Positions 1 to 6,560 of a DNA stretch of 15,529 nucleotides are shown piece by piece. The position numbers were made by a program, and so were the translations under genes. This stretch comes from Gemmatimonadaceae bacterium. Its GTDB lineage: Bacteria; Latescibacterota; UBA2968; UBA8231. Numbering within the stretch: the stretch's first letter is position 1; the number at the start of each line of letters is the position of its first letter. The DNA is taken from assembly GCA_002726335.1 (NCBI GenBank), contig PBSR01000233.1:1-15529 (forward strand). The letters run 5' to 3'. Below the pieces are notes generated by a model. The model saw nothing but the letters and a program-made list of their open reading frames with translations. It made no database searches and was not told where the DNA came from.

Positions 1-540
1 CGTGAAGCGGTTGATGCTGATCGTGTCGTCGGCGAAGATGAAGTCATGCTGGTATTGCAGTCCGGCGCGCAGGTGCTCGGTGATGACCACCTCCGCCCCG
101 ACGCTGGGAGCGATGCCGAAGCGCGAGTCACCGACGTCCGGTGAGTACAGCTCGGCATCCAGACCCAGATGCCAGTTGAAGGGCTCGTAGCGCAGGATGT
201 TGCGGATGCCGGCAGAATAGATGCTCGTCTTCTGGTCTCCGGCGATGTAGCCGTACCCCACATGTACGCCAAGCCAGTCTTCCATCAGGTATCCGACGTT
301 GGCTCCGTACATCAGATCCGTCTGCGAGGTATTTCCCTCTCCCCCTTCCGGCTCGATGTCGACGGCAGCGGCCCCGAAGAAGGGCTCGATGAACACACTG
401 CCGGGGGTGCCGTAGTGGGGGTATCCGCCGCGGCCCACTTCACTGCCCTCCGGACCATCGGTGCGATCAGAGGACGGTTCGGCGGCCTCTATGACTCCGG
501 CGCAGCTGACGATCATTGAGACTGCGATCCAGGTTTTCAT
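1..540 (-). CDS. Outer-membrane beta-barrel protein, C-terminus cut by window edge
   Basis: I translated this frame by hand from the ATG at 540; it stays open for 180 codons to the window edge, so the C-terminus is missing. The N-terminus (MKTWIAVSMIVSCAGVIEAA) looks like a type I signal peptide with cleavage near residue 19-20. A short acidic, Gly-rich linker follows. From about residue 48 there are repeated amphipathic strands rich in Gly and aromatic residues (VFIEPFFGAAAVDI, YGANVGYLMEDWLGVHVGYGY, HLGLDAELYSP, APSVGAEVVITEHLRAGLQYQ). This pattern fits a small OmpA-type or 'outer membrane beta-barrel domain' protein, probably of eight strands. The ATG overlaps the stop of the LpoB-like gene as ATGA (537-540), so the two are very likely co-translated. 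A cysteine at residue 13 could suggest a lipoprotein, but the hydrophobic stretch before it is too short. The exact family and ligand cannot be told. Confidence 0.75.
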   Translation of the reverse strand, partial: MKTWIAVSMIVSCAGVIEAAEPSSDRTDGPEGSEVGRGGYPHYGTPGSVFIEPFFGAAAVDIEPEGGEGNTSQTDLMYGANVGYLMEDWLGVHVGYGYIAGDQKTSIYSAGIRNILRYEPFNWHLGLDAELYSPDVGDSRFGIAPSVGAEVVITEHLRAGLQYQHDFIFADDTISINRFT

Positions 541-1139
541 AGCCCGATGCTCTTCTTCTTGAAGGCCTTGGAGATCTCCTTGTGGTCCGTCCACACGATC
601 TCCGTCGTCTCGATGTCGGTGAGCTCGAAGGTGGTCTTGTAGTACACCAGCTTGTCGTTGCCCACCCGCTGCACGTTGGAGGTGATCACCGTTCCCAGGA
701 GGAATCTGGCGCCGCGCTGTTTCCCGGGGCCCGTCGCCTCATTCGGATCGACATAACCGGAGCCCTGGTACTCGTACTCCTTGGCGATCTCCTGGCGGGC
801 CGCCTTGTCGAGAAAGGTGAACTCGCCGCTGTTGATCAGCGCCGTCTTCACGTGGTCGTAGAGGGCCTGCAGATCGATGTGCTCCGTCGTCCGGTTCTTC
901 GGTGTCTCGAGGATGACGACCGGCTTGTCGAGAGCGTCACGCTGCTTCCAGGCAGCCAGAGACTCGACGATCTTCTTCGCCACCAACTGCATGTCGTTCT
1001 GGTTCCAGCGATCGTCCAGCATGGCGATCTGCTCTGGATCCTCGTAGGTACCCCGCGTGAAGGCCCGCGGCCCGGCGCAGGCTGACAGGCTGGCGACCGT
1101 GACGGCCAGCAGGGCCAGTTGAGTGGCTCGCCTTTTCAT
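537..1139 (-). CDS. LpoB-like outer-membrane lipoprotein (peptidoglycan synthase activator family)
   Basis: This 200-residue protein has a lipoprotein signal with lipobox LSAC, giving lipidated Cys21. Residue +2 is Ala, which favours sorting to the outer membrane. The body matches the LpoB family: a strand PVVILETPKNRT (73-84), then LINSGEFTFLDKAARQEI (101-118), EYQGSGYVDP (123-132) and a GKQRGARFLLGT segment (139-150). These align with the SGKFTF / YQ-SG / GRQ-GA-YML segments I recall from E. coli LpoB, which docks on PBP1b and stimulates peptidoglycan synthesis from the outer membrane. I chose the ATG at 1139 because it gives a proper signal peptide and has GAGAG five bases upstream; longer starts add an Arg-rich tail with no export logic. 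It lies 48 bases after the upstream gene and overlaps the barrel gene by ATGA. Outside enterobacteria the partner synthase is not established, so the name is by family only. Confidence 0.85.
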   Translation of the reverse strand: MKRRATQLALLAVTVASLSACAGPRAFTRGTYEDPEQIAMLDDRWNQNDMQLVAKKIVESLAAWKQRDALDKPVVILETPKNRTTEHIDLQALYDHVKTALINSGEFTFLDKAARQEIAKEYEYQGSGYVDPNEATGPGKQRGARFLLGTVITSNVQRVGNDKLVYYKTTFELTDIETTEIVWTDHKEISKAFKKKSIGL

Positions 1140-1186
1140 CGTTTCTCTCACTTTTCTCATCTGATGTATAGCTCCCTCCTCAGTCT

Positions 1187-2026
1187 TCAGTCCCACTCGC
1201 ACTCCAAGTGCGAACGCTCGAGATGCCAGCGGTCTGCCAGCATCACGTCCTGCCGATGCAGCGCCTGCAGCGTGCACCGGCTCTGCAGCGAGCTGGCAGG
1301 ATAGTCGAAGGTGAATTCCTGCGCCGCCTTGCGATCGGCTTCGGGGATGTCGGTGACGGTATAAATATCAGGACGGGTCGAGGTAAACACCAAGGCGCGC
1401 TTGCGGCCGTGCTCCTTCAGTGGCACGCGGGCCACGAAGCTGGCCCGGCGTACCGCCTTGGGCAGCAGCAGGTCGGTGTTGTCCACCTGCGTGCGGCCGG
1501 CCCGTCCAAGAGCCTGGCCCAGGTTGCCGAAGAACACGCGGTCACGCTCGCCGTCGGGAATGATGAGGTACAGATACCCCTTGCGCGCCGCCGCAGAGGG
1601 TGTCGCGTTCTTCCCCAACCCCTCGAAATCCATATGAATCACCAGATCGAGCCGGCGGTTCGGGGCCAGGGCGTGCAGAGACATGGCCTGGATCACCTGC
1701 TCTGACACCCCCGCCCGCTTGAGATGCACCATGGAAGCTACGGACGCGTCACAGCTGCATCGCCGCTCCTCGAGAGTCTTGATGATCGCGTCATCAGAGA
1801 ACTCGGCCTCGTGGAGCTCGACGACCCCGTCCAGTGACAGGGGAAGCTGCGCCGAACGCTCATACAGCGGCGGCAGCGGTCCCCCCTCCCAGTCGACGAT
1901 GTTGAATACCGCCCCCGCCGGCATGGCCCGCCCACCTTCAGCGCTGCCGATGGACTGGGCCGACAGCGGCACCGCCACTGCCAACAGCAGCGACAGTCCG
2001 ATTGTGACTCTGTGCACCTTGCTCAT
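1187..2026 (-). CDS. Secreted protein of unknown function with a Cys pair
   Basis: This 279-residue product is not one I recognise. The start at 2026 gives MSKVHRVTIGLSLLLAVAVP followed by LSAQ, a clear type I signal peptide cleaved near residue 23, with AAGGAG 12 bases upstream. Residues 76-116 form a helical segment (FSDDAIIKTLEERRCSCDAS, then MVHLKRAGVSEQVIQAM). It resembles the short 'aim at the vector, hit by a Ser/Leu-Lys-x-AGVS-x-x-VI-x-AM' helix pairs found in many uncharacterised envelope proteins, and it carries Cys90 and Cys92. The C-terminal half is beta-rich (LDLVIHMDFEG, YLYLIIPDGERDRVFF, YTVTDIP) and may be a sandwich domain. The gene sits 22 bases after the COG3014-like lipoprotein gene and before the LpoB-like gene, so it probably acts with them in the periplasm or on the outer membrane. 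I would not assign a reaction. Confidence 0.8.
   Translation of the reverse strand: MSKVHRVTIGLSLLLAVAVPLSAQSIGSAEGGRAMPAGAVFNIVDWEGGPLPPLYERSAQLPLSLDGVVELHEAEFSDDAIIKTLEERRCSCDASVASMVHLKRAGVSEQVIQAMSLHALAPNRRLDLVIHMDFEGLGKNATPSAAARKGYLYLIIPDGERDRVFFGNLGQALGRAGRTQVDNTDLLLPKAVRRASFVARVPLKEHGRKRALVFTSTRPDIYTVTDIPEADRKAAQEFTFDYPASSLQSRCTLQALHRQDVMLADRWHLERSHLECEWD
1197..1213. repeat. Perfect 7-bp inverted repeat, possible intercistronic hairpin
   Basis: The sequence TCGCACT-CCA-AGTGCGA is a perfect seven-base stem with a three-base loop. It lies within the last codons of the secreted-protein gene, just before its stop at 1187-1189 and about 60 bases before the LpoB-like start. No T-run follows on the minus strand, so it is not a standard intrinsic terminator. 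It could stabilise the upstream message or be chance. Confidence 0.35.
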
Positions 2027-2048
2027 GTTGTCTCTTGTCTCCTTGGTC

Positions 2049-3461
2049 TCAGCGGAAACTGCGCCAGCTGAGAAACAGGGGGCGATCTCCACTCTGATCG
2101 ATGCCGGTGAAGGTGTGCTCGTCGATGACGGCTCCCCCTGCATTGATAAACTCCAGAACCACACGAGTCGTTCCCGCCGGCACCTCGGCACGGGCCATCC
2201 AGATCGTCTGTGGCAACGACACCCAGCTGCGCGTGTCGGCCGCTTCGGTGCCGACGCCGAAGAGGTTCACCAGGAGGCCGAGGAACTCGTTCTCGTCCTC
2301 CGCCTTCTCGGAAGCGATCCACTTGGCCAGGGCGCGGGCGCCACTGCGCAGCAGGATGGAATCCTCCTTCTCCTGCAACGACTTGGCCGCGATGGCGTCG
2401 AGGTTTTCCACCATCCATCCCGGGGCGACCCGGTCTCCGAGGCGGAGCCGTACGCCGGCCACCCGACTTCGTCCCGGCACGTGAACGGGAAGAGCGACCT
2501 TCAGCCAGTACTTCACCTTGCCCCGGTGGTACGGATGGTGATAACGCCTGACCATTCGGTCGGAGACGTGCCAGACATCGTAGGTCTTGTCATGCTCCAT
2601 GATGGGCAGGCTGATCTCCTGCTGGCCCTTGCGGCCGACAAAGCCGCTCTCGGCAAAGACCGTCACCGTACCCGGACCTGGGGCGGGCACGGCGGACAGA
2701 CCCGGATCGAGGCCCCAGCGCGTCTGGATATCGATCCACTCCTGGGCAAACCCCAGCAGCTGTGTGGACCGCTGCAGATCCGTCGCCATCGGTGCCGGAG
2801 GACGCAGGCCGAACTCGCTGTCGTAGGCGGCGTACCCCTTGGCGGCGTCCCGGTAGGAGATGTAGGCGTCGTTGACCTCCCCCTCGGCCTCAAACAGCTG
2901 CCCGGTGAGGTACTGCAGGAAGGCGTCGTTGCGGTAGCTGAGCTCGACCTCGGATGCTTCGGCGAAATCCGCCAGACGCAGGTTCGCCTTGCGGCATTCC
3001 ACCAGGGCTCCCTGGGGATCGTCCAGGTGCAGGTAGTTGAGGGCGCGGTAGTAGTGGATAAGAACCCGCTCGAACTCCTCGCCGCTGTAGGCACGGATGG
3101 CGTCGTTGGTCAGCAGTGCGGCGATCTCGCGGCTCGCCGAACGCGTGTGGTGCTTGTCGATGAGCCGTTCGGCACGCTCGAACTGGGCGTTGGAGGCGGC
3201 CCAATCACCGGCGTAGTGCAGGATGAGTCCCTTCTCCAGGCGATATAGGAGCAGATTGGTGCTCCCCGCGGGCTTCTCCAGCTTCTCCAACGCCCCTGCC
3301 CAGTCGCGATTCTGCATACGTGAAAGGCTCTTGCCCATGTAGCGGGCGTAGCCGGCGGCACAGCCAGCCAGGCTGACAGCGACCAGCAGGGTCACCACCA
3401 GACTCGTGACCACCCGTCGTAGTGGCTTCCCGGGCCGATGGCTCCCTGTTTTGCCCCCCAT
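2049..3461 (-). CDS. COG3014-like TPR lipoprotein
   Basis: This 470-residue lipoprotein has a basic N-terminus (KPLRR), a hydrophobic stretch and a lipobox LAGC ending at Cys34. Residues about 44-210 are paired helices of tetratricopeptide type. They include FERVLIHYYRALNYLHLDDP and GALVECRKANLRL (130-163), a block I associate with the uncharacterised COG3014 family. After about residue 265 the protein is beta-rich (TVTVFAESGFVGRK, VKYWLKVALPV) and ends in a domain of about 200 residues with no obvious catalytic motif. The start at 3461 is supported by a long purine Shine-Dalgarno tract ending directly before it. The likely place is the inner face of the outer membrane, as a scaffold. As I recall, members of this family are often encoded beside LpoB-like genes, which matches the order here; that recollection needs a database check. 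It lies only 15 bases after the sialidase-like gene. Confidence 0.8.
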   Translation of the reverse strand: MGGKTGSHRPGKPLRRVVTSLVVTLLVAVSLAGCAAGYARYMGKSLSRMQNRDWAGALEKLEKPAGSTNLLLYRLEKGLILHYAGDWAASNAQFERAERLIDKHHTRSASREIAALLTNDAIRAYSGEEFERVLIHYYRALNYLHLDDPQGALVECRKANLRLADFAEASEVELSYRNDAFLQYLTGQLFEAEGEVNDAYISYRDAAKGYAAYDSEFGLRPPAPMATDLQRSTQLLGFAQEWIDIQTRWGLDPGLSAVPAPGPGTVTVFAESGFVGRKGQQEISLPIMEHDKTYDVWHVSDRMVRRYHHPYHRGKVKYWLKVALPVHVPGRSRVAGVRLRLGDRVAPGWMVENLDAIAAKSLQEKEDSILLRSGARALAKWIASEKAEDENEFLGLLVNLFGVGTEAADTRSWVSLPQTIWMARAEVPAGTTRVVLEFINAGGAVIDEHTFTGIDQSGDRPLFLSWRSFR

Positions 3462-3476
3462 TCCCTTCCCCTCCCC
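3462..3476 (-). promoter_or_regulatory. Extended purine-only ribosome binding site
   Basis: The whole 15-base gap between the TAA stop of the upstream gene and the ATG at 3461 reads GGGGAGGGGAAGGGA on the minus strand. It contains repeated Shine-Dalgarno cores and sets the start of the TPR lipoprotein. It probably allows strong independent initiation of the envelope genes downstream of the sialidase-like gene. Confidence 0.7.
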
Positions 3477-4496
3477 TTACAGCGCCATCCAGGCCAGGTA
3501 CACGTCACTTGGAGTCGGCGGATCTGCCGGCAGGGGGAGCCTTTCGTGTTGTGAGTAGTAGCTCATCAGTACCGATTCTCCATCGGACGCCAGCGCCAGT
3601 CCGCAGTAGGAGCAGTCTCGGCCGCTGGGCACCGTCAGCAGGTGCCGCACTCGCGTCGGCTCGATCTCCCACACGCTCGTATGATGCCCTGCCGGGTCAT
3701 GCTGTTCCCCGACGGACACAAACGTGTCGGCCGGCAGGTCGGTTTCCTGCGAGCGACCGGCAACGATCCAACGCCCGTCCGGCAGCTGTAGCACCACCGG
3801 CGCGTGGATCATCACCCCCAGATCGTGCCACTCCCACCGATCGTACGGTTCGCGGCTGACTCCCAGCCAGGAGTGATGGTCTGGCTCGAGGGTGCGCACG
3901 ATGGTGTGCAACAGCCCCGGCTCCGGGGAATAGAGCACCGGCTCTCCTGGACCGCCCCCGGAGCGCATCTGCGTGACGAGACGCCAGTCGAACAGATCGT
4001 CGGAACGCAGCAGGTGCACGGTGCGCATGTCGCGGTCATCACGACGGCCGAAGTGATAGGCGGCACACCAGTAGGCACCGTCCGCCGCCAGCAGGCGCCA
4101 CAGCCAGTAGTTGATCCCGTATATCTGTGTCGGCGTCGACCAGCAGGTGCCATCCCTTGATACCGACACGTGAGTGATGAGATCGTGCTCCACCGTTGTG
4201 CACGAAGCTGCCGTACGCCAGCGTGGCACCCACGTACCGAAGCTGACGGCAAGTCGATCTGCCGTGGGTAGCAGTTTGGCGTCGCGATCATCGCCGCCGG
4301 TGTCGAACCGGGCCACCTGCTCCCAGGAGACCAGATCAGCCGAGCGCAGGACGACCACGTCGCCGGGTGGCTCGATACCATGGCCCTGTGCCTGACGATA
4401 CACGAGGTAGGTGTGATCACGCCACCGTGTCAGATCCGTGAAGGCGTTGTGGTAGCCGTCAGCGACGAGGCGCTGCAGTGATACGAGCTCAGCCAT
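3477..4496 (-). CDS. Sialidase-like five- or six-bladed beta-propeller protein, cytoplasmic
   Basis: This 339-residue protein has no signal peptide or membrane segment. It contains repeats of the form S-x-D-x-x-x-W that mark blades in sialidase-type and related glycosidase propellers: RSADLVSW (51-58), SRDGTCW (113-119, closest to a true Asp-box) and RSDDLFDW (164-171). Other blade-like stretches are GYHNAFTDLTRWRDHTYLVY (14-33) and SYCGLALASDGESVLMSYYS (296-315), which resemble the first and last blades of 'exo-alpha-sialidase family' proteins common in environmental genomes. The fold is fairly clear but the substrate is not: it could be a glycosidase acting on imported sugar or a non-enzymatic propeller. 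Its ATG overlaps the end of the cyclophilin-like gene by eight bases and has GAGAG five bases upstream. Confidence 0.7.
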   Translation of the reverse strand: MAELVSLQRLVADGYHNAFTDLTRWRDHTYLVYRQAQGHGIEPPGDVVVLRSADLVSWEQVARFDTGGDDRDAKLLPTADRLAVSFGTWVPRWRTAASCTTVEHDLITHVSVSRDGTCWSTPTQIYGINYWLWRLLAADGAYWCAAYHFGRRDDRDMRTVHLLRSDDLFDWRLVTQMRSGGGPGEPVLYSPEPGLLHTIVRTLEPDHHSWLGVSREPYDRWEWHDLGVMIHAPVVLQLPDGRWIVAGRSQETDLPADTFVSVGEQHDPAGHHTSVWEIEPTRVRHLLTVPSGRDCSYCGLALASDGESVLMSYYSQHERLPLPADPPTPSDVYLAWMAL

Positions 4497-4863
4497 CGAC
4501 GCTCTCTAGGCGGATCTCATCCCCCGCGGCCACGGTCGCCAGCACCCGGGCGTCCTCCTCCAGCCTCCCCAGGAGATTGACGTCGGACACGAGGCGACAC
4601 TCATCGCCCTGCGAAGCAGGGGTGCGACCATAGGGCAGGGCGAGGGCTTTGCCCTCCACCCAGAAGCAGACGGTTCCGGGATCGACGACCTGACGGGCGT
4701 CAGCCTCCAGTGTGGCATCGACGCCGGTGTCGAAGTAGACCTCCTCGCCCCAGGTGTTGGCCCGGGCGGTCAGCGGCAGGGCCGCGAGCAATGCCCGGGT
4801 CGTCGGCGTATCCTCGAGCTTCGCGTGCGCCTGGCCGGCGGGCCAGTTGAGCCTGATTCGCAT
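4489..4863 (-). CDS. Cyclophilin-like fold protein (Cyclophil_like / DUF369 family)
   Basis: This is a 124-residue protein without export signal. The motifs NTWGEEVYFDTGV, VCFWVEGKALALPYGRTPAS and the late NLLGRL are typical of the small cyclophilin-like family (Pfam Cyclophil_like, formerly DUF369; the Thermotoga TM1367 type). The family has the cyclophilin barrel but lacks the classic prolyl-isomerase active site, and its biochemical role is unknown. I chose the ATG at 4863 because it begins directly at the first strand (MRIRLNW) and has AGAGGA seven bases upstream. An ATG at 4908 would add 15 residues without homologous character. It is the first gene of the minus-strand run and overlaps the propeller gene by eight bases, so the two are probably made together. 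Confidence 0.8.
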   Translation of the reverse strand: MRIRLNWPAGQAHAKLEDTPTTRALLAALPLTARANTWGEEVYFDTGVDATLEADARQVVDPGTVCFWVEGKALALPYGRTPASQGDECRLVSDVNLLGRLEEDARVLATVAAGDEIRLESVDG

Positions 4864-4887
4864 GATTCCGTCCTCTCCCGCTCCGGG

Positions 4888-4916
4888 TTGCCCCAAAATA
4901 GGCGCCACGCTACCCT
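4888..4916 (+). promoter_or_regulatory. Candidate promoter for a leaderless oxidoreductase mRNA
   Basis: TTGCCC (4888-4893) and TACCCT (4911-4916) are separated by exactly 17 bases and resemble -35 and -10 boxes (four and three matches of six). The -10 ends seven bases before the ATG at 4924, so transcription would begin at or next to the start codon. No Shine-Dalgarno sequence precedes that ATG, which agrees with a leaderless transcript. Confidence 0.45.
4895..4900 (-). promoter_or_regulatory. Candidate -10 box for the minus-strand operon
   Basis: TATTTT on the minus strand is the only A/T-rich hexamer in the 60-base divergent gap (4864-4923). Transcription from it would begin near 4888 and leave a leader of about 25 bases carrying the AGAGGA site of the cyclophilin-like gene. 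I see no good -35 match at the usual spacing. It lies inside the 17-base spacer of the facing promoter, so the two would compete. Confidence 0.35.
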
Positions 4917-4923
4917 TGCGCCC

Positions 4924-5982
4924 ATGGATGAATCAAGAGCCATCGCCACCGCCGTCGTCGGTTACGGTTTCGCCGGCCGCAGTTTCCACTCCTACCTCGT
5001 CGGACTGGCGGCACCGGCGTTGGCCCTGAAGGGAGTCGTCTCCAGCCGGCCCGAGGCGCGCGCCGACATCACCGGCCGTCTCGGAGTCCACGCCTGGGAA
5101 CGGTTCGAGGACGTCCTTGCAGACGAGGAGGTGGAACTCGTCGTGCTGGCCACGCCGAATGACGTACACGCGCCGCAGGCCATCGCCGCGCTGGAGGCGG
5201 GAAAGCATGTGGTCACCGACAAGCCGATGAGTCTCGACGGCGCCGAGGCAGATGCCATGCTGGCCGCGGCCGAGGCGTCGGGAAAGATGTTGAGCGTGTT
5301 CCAGAACCGGCGCTGGGACGGCGACTACCTGACGGTGAAGCAGCTGCTGGCCGACGGTGAGCTCGGCGAGTTGATCTACGCCCAGCTGGCCTGGGGTCAG
5401 TACGGGGCGCCCCGCTCCTGGCGTGGTGAGGCCCATCGCGGCGGCGGCAAGTTCGTCGATCTCGGGGCCCACATGATCGACCAGGCCCTGCAGCTGGTGC
5501 CGGCGCCGTTGCAGTCTGTCTACACCCGCTTCACCGATGCCGGACTGGCCAACGACGTGGAAGATCACGCCCACTGCGTGTTGTCCTTCGCCAACGGCGC
5601 CGAGATCCACGTGGTCACCTCGTCCATCGCCCGTGTGCAGATGCCGCGCTGGTACGTGCTGGGCACCGACGGCGCCTTCGTCAAGAACGGCCTCGATCCG
5701 CAGGAGCGAGCCATGATCGCCGGCAACATCGACGGCGCCAGTGAGCCGGACCGCGACAATTGGCCACGTCTGCGGCGCGAGGTGGCCGGCCGCTCCGCCG
5801 AGACGGTGTTCGACGGCGTGCCGGGACGCTGGCGCTGCTTCTACGAGAACGTCGCCGCCGCCATCGGCGGCCAGGCCGAGTTGGCCGTCACGCCGCAGAG
5901 CGTACGTACCGTGATGGGTGTGTTCGACGCGGCGCGTGAATCGGCGCGAACCGGACAGGCCGTCGACGTCAGCTCAACTTGA
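4924..5982 (+). CDS. Gfo/Idh/MocA-family oxidoreductase, YdgJ/IolW-like
   Basis: This 352-residue NAD(P)-dependent dehydrogenase has the nucleotide-binding loop GYGFAG (13-18) in a Rossmann fold and the family motif DKP (99-101, usually EKP; the Lys is kept). The segment QNRRWDGDYLTVKQLL (127-142) and the active-site stretch FVDLGAHMIDQ (177-187, with Asp179 and His183) follow. These segments are closest to the YdgJ/IolW subgroup, which includes scyllo-inositol dehydrogenase, so the substrate may be a cyclitol or sugar; that is inferred from memory of the subgroup. The ATG at 4924 is chosen because residues start just before the first strand, and the upstream extension overlaps the divergent gene. 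It heads the plus-strand operon and its stop overlaps the next start as TTGA. The protein is soluble and cytoplasmic. Confidence 0.88.
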   Translation: MDESRAIATAVVGYGFAGRSFHSYLVGLAAPALALKGVVSSRPEARADITGRLGVHAWERFEDVLADEEVELVVLATPNDVHAPQAIAALEAGKHVVTDKPMSLDGAEADAMLAAAEASGKMLSVFQNRRWDGDYLTVKQLLADGELGELIYAQLAWGQYGAPRSWRGEAHRGGGKFVDLGAHMIDQALQLVPAPLQSVYTRFTDAGLANDVEDHAHCVLSFANGAEIHVVTSSIARVQMPRWYVLGTDGAFVKNGLDPQERAMIAGNIDGASEPDRDNWPRLRREVAGRSAETVFDGVPGRWRCFYENVAAAIGGQAELAVTPQSVRTVMGVFDAARESARTGQAVDVSST

Positions 5983-6560
5983 GCCGTCGTCGGGAAGTCA
6001 GCGGCGTCGAGGAATCGACCTTCGATGTCCGCAGCCGCGACCTCGACATCCCTTTTGACGAGTACACGCAGCGGCCCAAGTTTCCCGTCACCCTGGTGCT
6101 CGACAACCTGCGCTCCGCCTTCAACGTGGGTTCCATCTTTCGCACCGCTGACACGACTCGCCTGGAGCGGATCATCACCTGTGGCTACACCGCGCACCCG
6201 CCTCACCCCCGACTCGACAAGACGGCGCTGGGTACGATCGACTACGTGGACACAGCCCACACCGAGAGTACGGTGGAGACGGTAGCCGATCTGCAGTCGC
6301 AGGGAGTTGCGGTCTGGGCCCTGGAGACCACTTCAGACAGCCTTGCCTACACCGAGGTCGAGTATCCGCGGCCGGTGGCTCTGGTGTTGGGCAACGAGGC
6401 TCTGGGCGTGGAACGAGAAGTCCTCGACCTATGTGACAGAATGATCGAGGTGCCCGTCTTCGGCTACAAGAACTCGCTGAACGTGGCCTGTACCGCTGCT
6501 GTTGTCGTCTACGAAATCCTCCGTCAGTGGCGGTATGAGCCCGAGGAAGCCAGAAATTGA
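5979..6560 (+). CDS. SpoU/TrmH-family RNA 2'-O-methyltransferase (SPOUT)
   Basis: This is a 193-residue S-adenosylmethionine-dependent enzyme of the trefoil-knot SPOUT class, which methylates a ribose 2'-OH in tRNA or rRNA. All three signature motifs are present: motif 1 LDNLRSAFNVGSIFRTAD (41-58, with Asn43 and Arg55), motif 2 LVLGNEALGV (135-144, with Glu140) and motif 3 IEVPVFGYKNSLNVACTAA (156-174). There is no N-terminal L30e-like RNA-binding domain, so it is a minimal form like TrmL or short TrmH proteins; the target nucleotide cannot be told. The start must be TTG at 5979: the first internal Met is residue 155. That TTG overlaps the oxidoreductase stop (TTGA) and I see no Shine-Dalgarno site, so translation is probably coupled. 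Why an RNA modification gene sits between two sugar-metabolism genes is unclear. Confidence 0.88.
   Translation: MSRRREVSGVEESTFDVRSRDLDIPFDEYTQRPKFPVTLVLDNLRSAFNVGSIFRTADTTRLERIITCGYTAHPPHPRLDKTALGTIDYVDTAHTESTVETVADLQSQGVAVWALETTSDSLAYTEVEYPRPVALVLGNEALGVEREVLDLCDRMIEVPVFGYKNSLNVACTAAVVVYEILRQWRYEPEEARN
6543..6547 (+). promoter_or_regulatory. Ribosome binding site supporting a TTG start
   Basis: GAGGA lies nine bases before TTG 6557, inside the last codons of the methyltransferase gene. The first in-frame Met of the sulfatase is residue 60, beyond the catalytic Cys54, so TTG is the real start and this site explains how it is used. Confidence 0.65.

Noticed and set aside
502..504. Cys13 of the barrel protein as a lipobox cysteine
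   Set aside because: Only 12 residues with one Lys come before it, and the hydrophobic region continues past it to a better type I cleavage site near residue 19.
1140..1277. N-terminal extension of the LpoB-like protein up to an ATG at 1277
   Set aside because: It would place 46 Arg- and Ala-rich residues before the lipoprotein signal and overlap the upstream gene by about 90 bases. The ATG at 1139 has a ribosome binding site and gives a normal signal peptide.
1683..3248. A 521-codon plus-strand open frame opposite the TPR lipoprotein and secreted protein genes
   Set aside because: It is a register complement of the lipoprotein gene with no recognisable motif or suitable start; the minus-strand products have signal peptides and ribosome binding sites.
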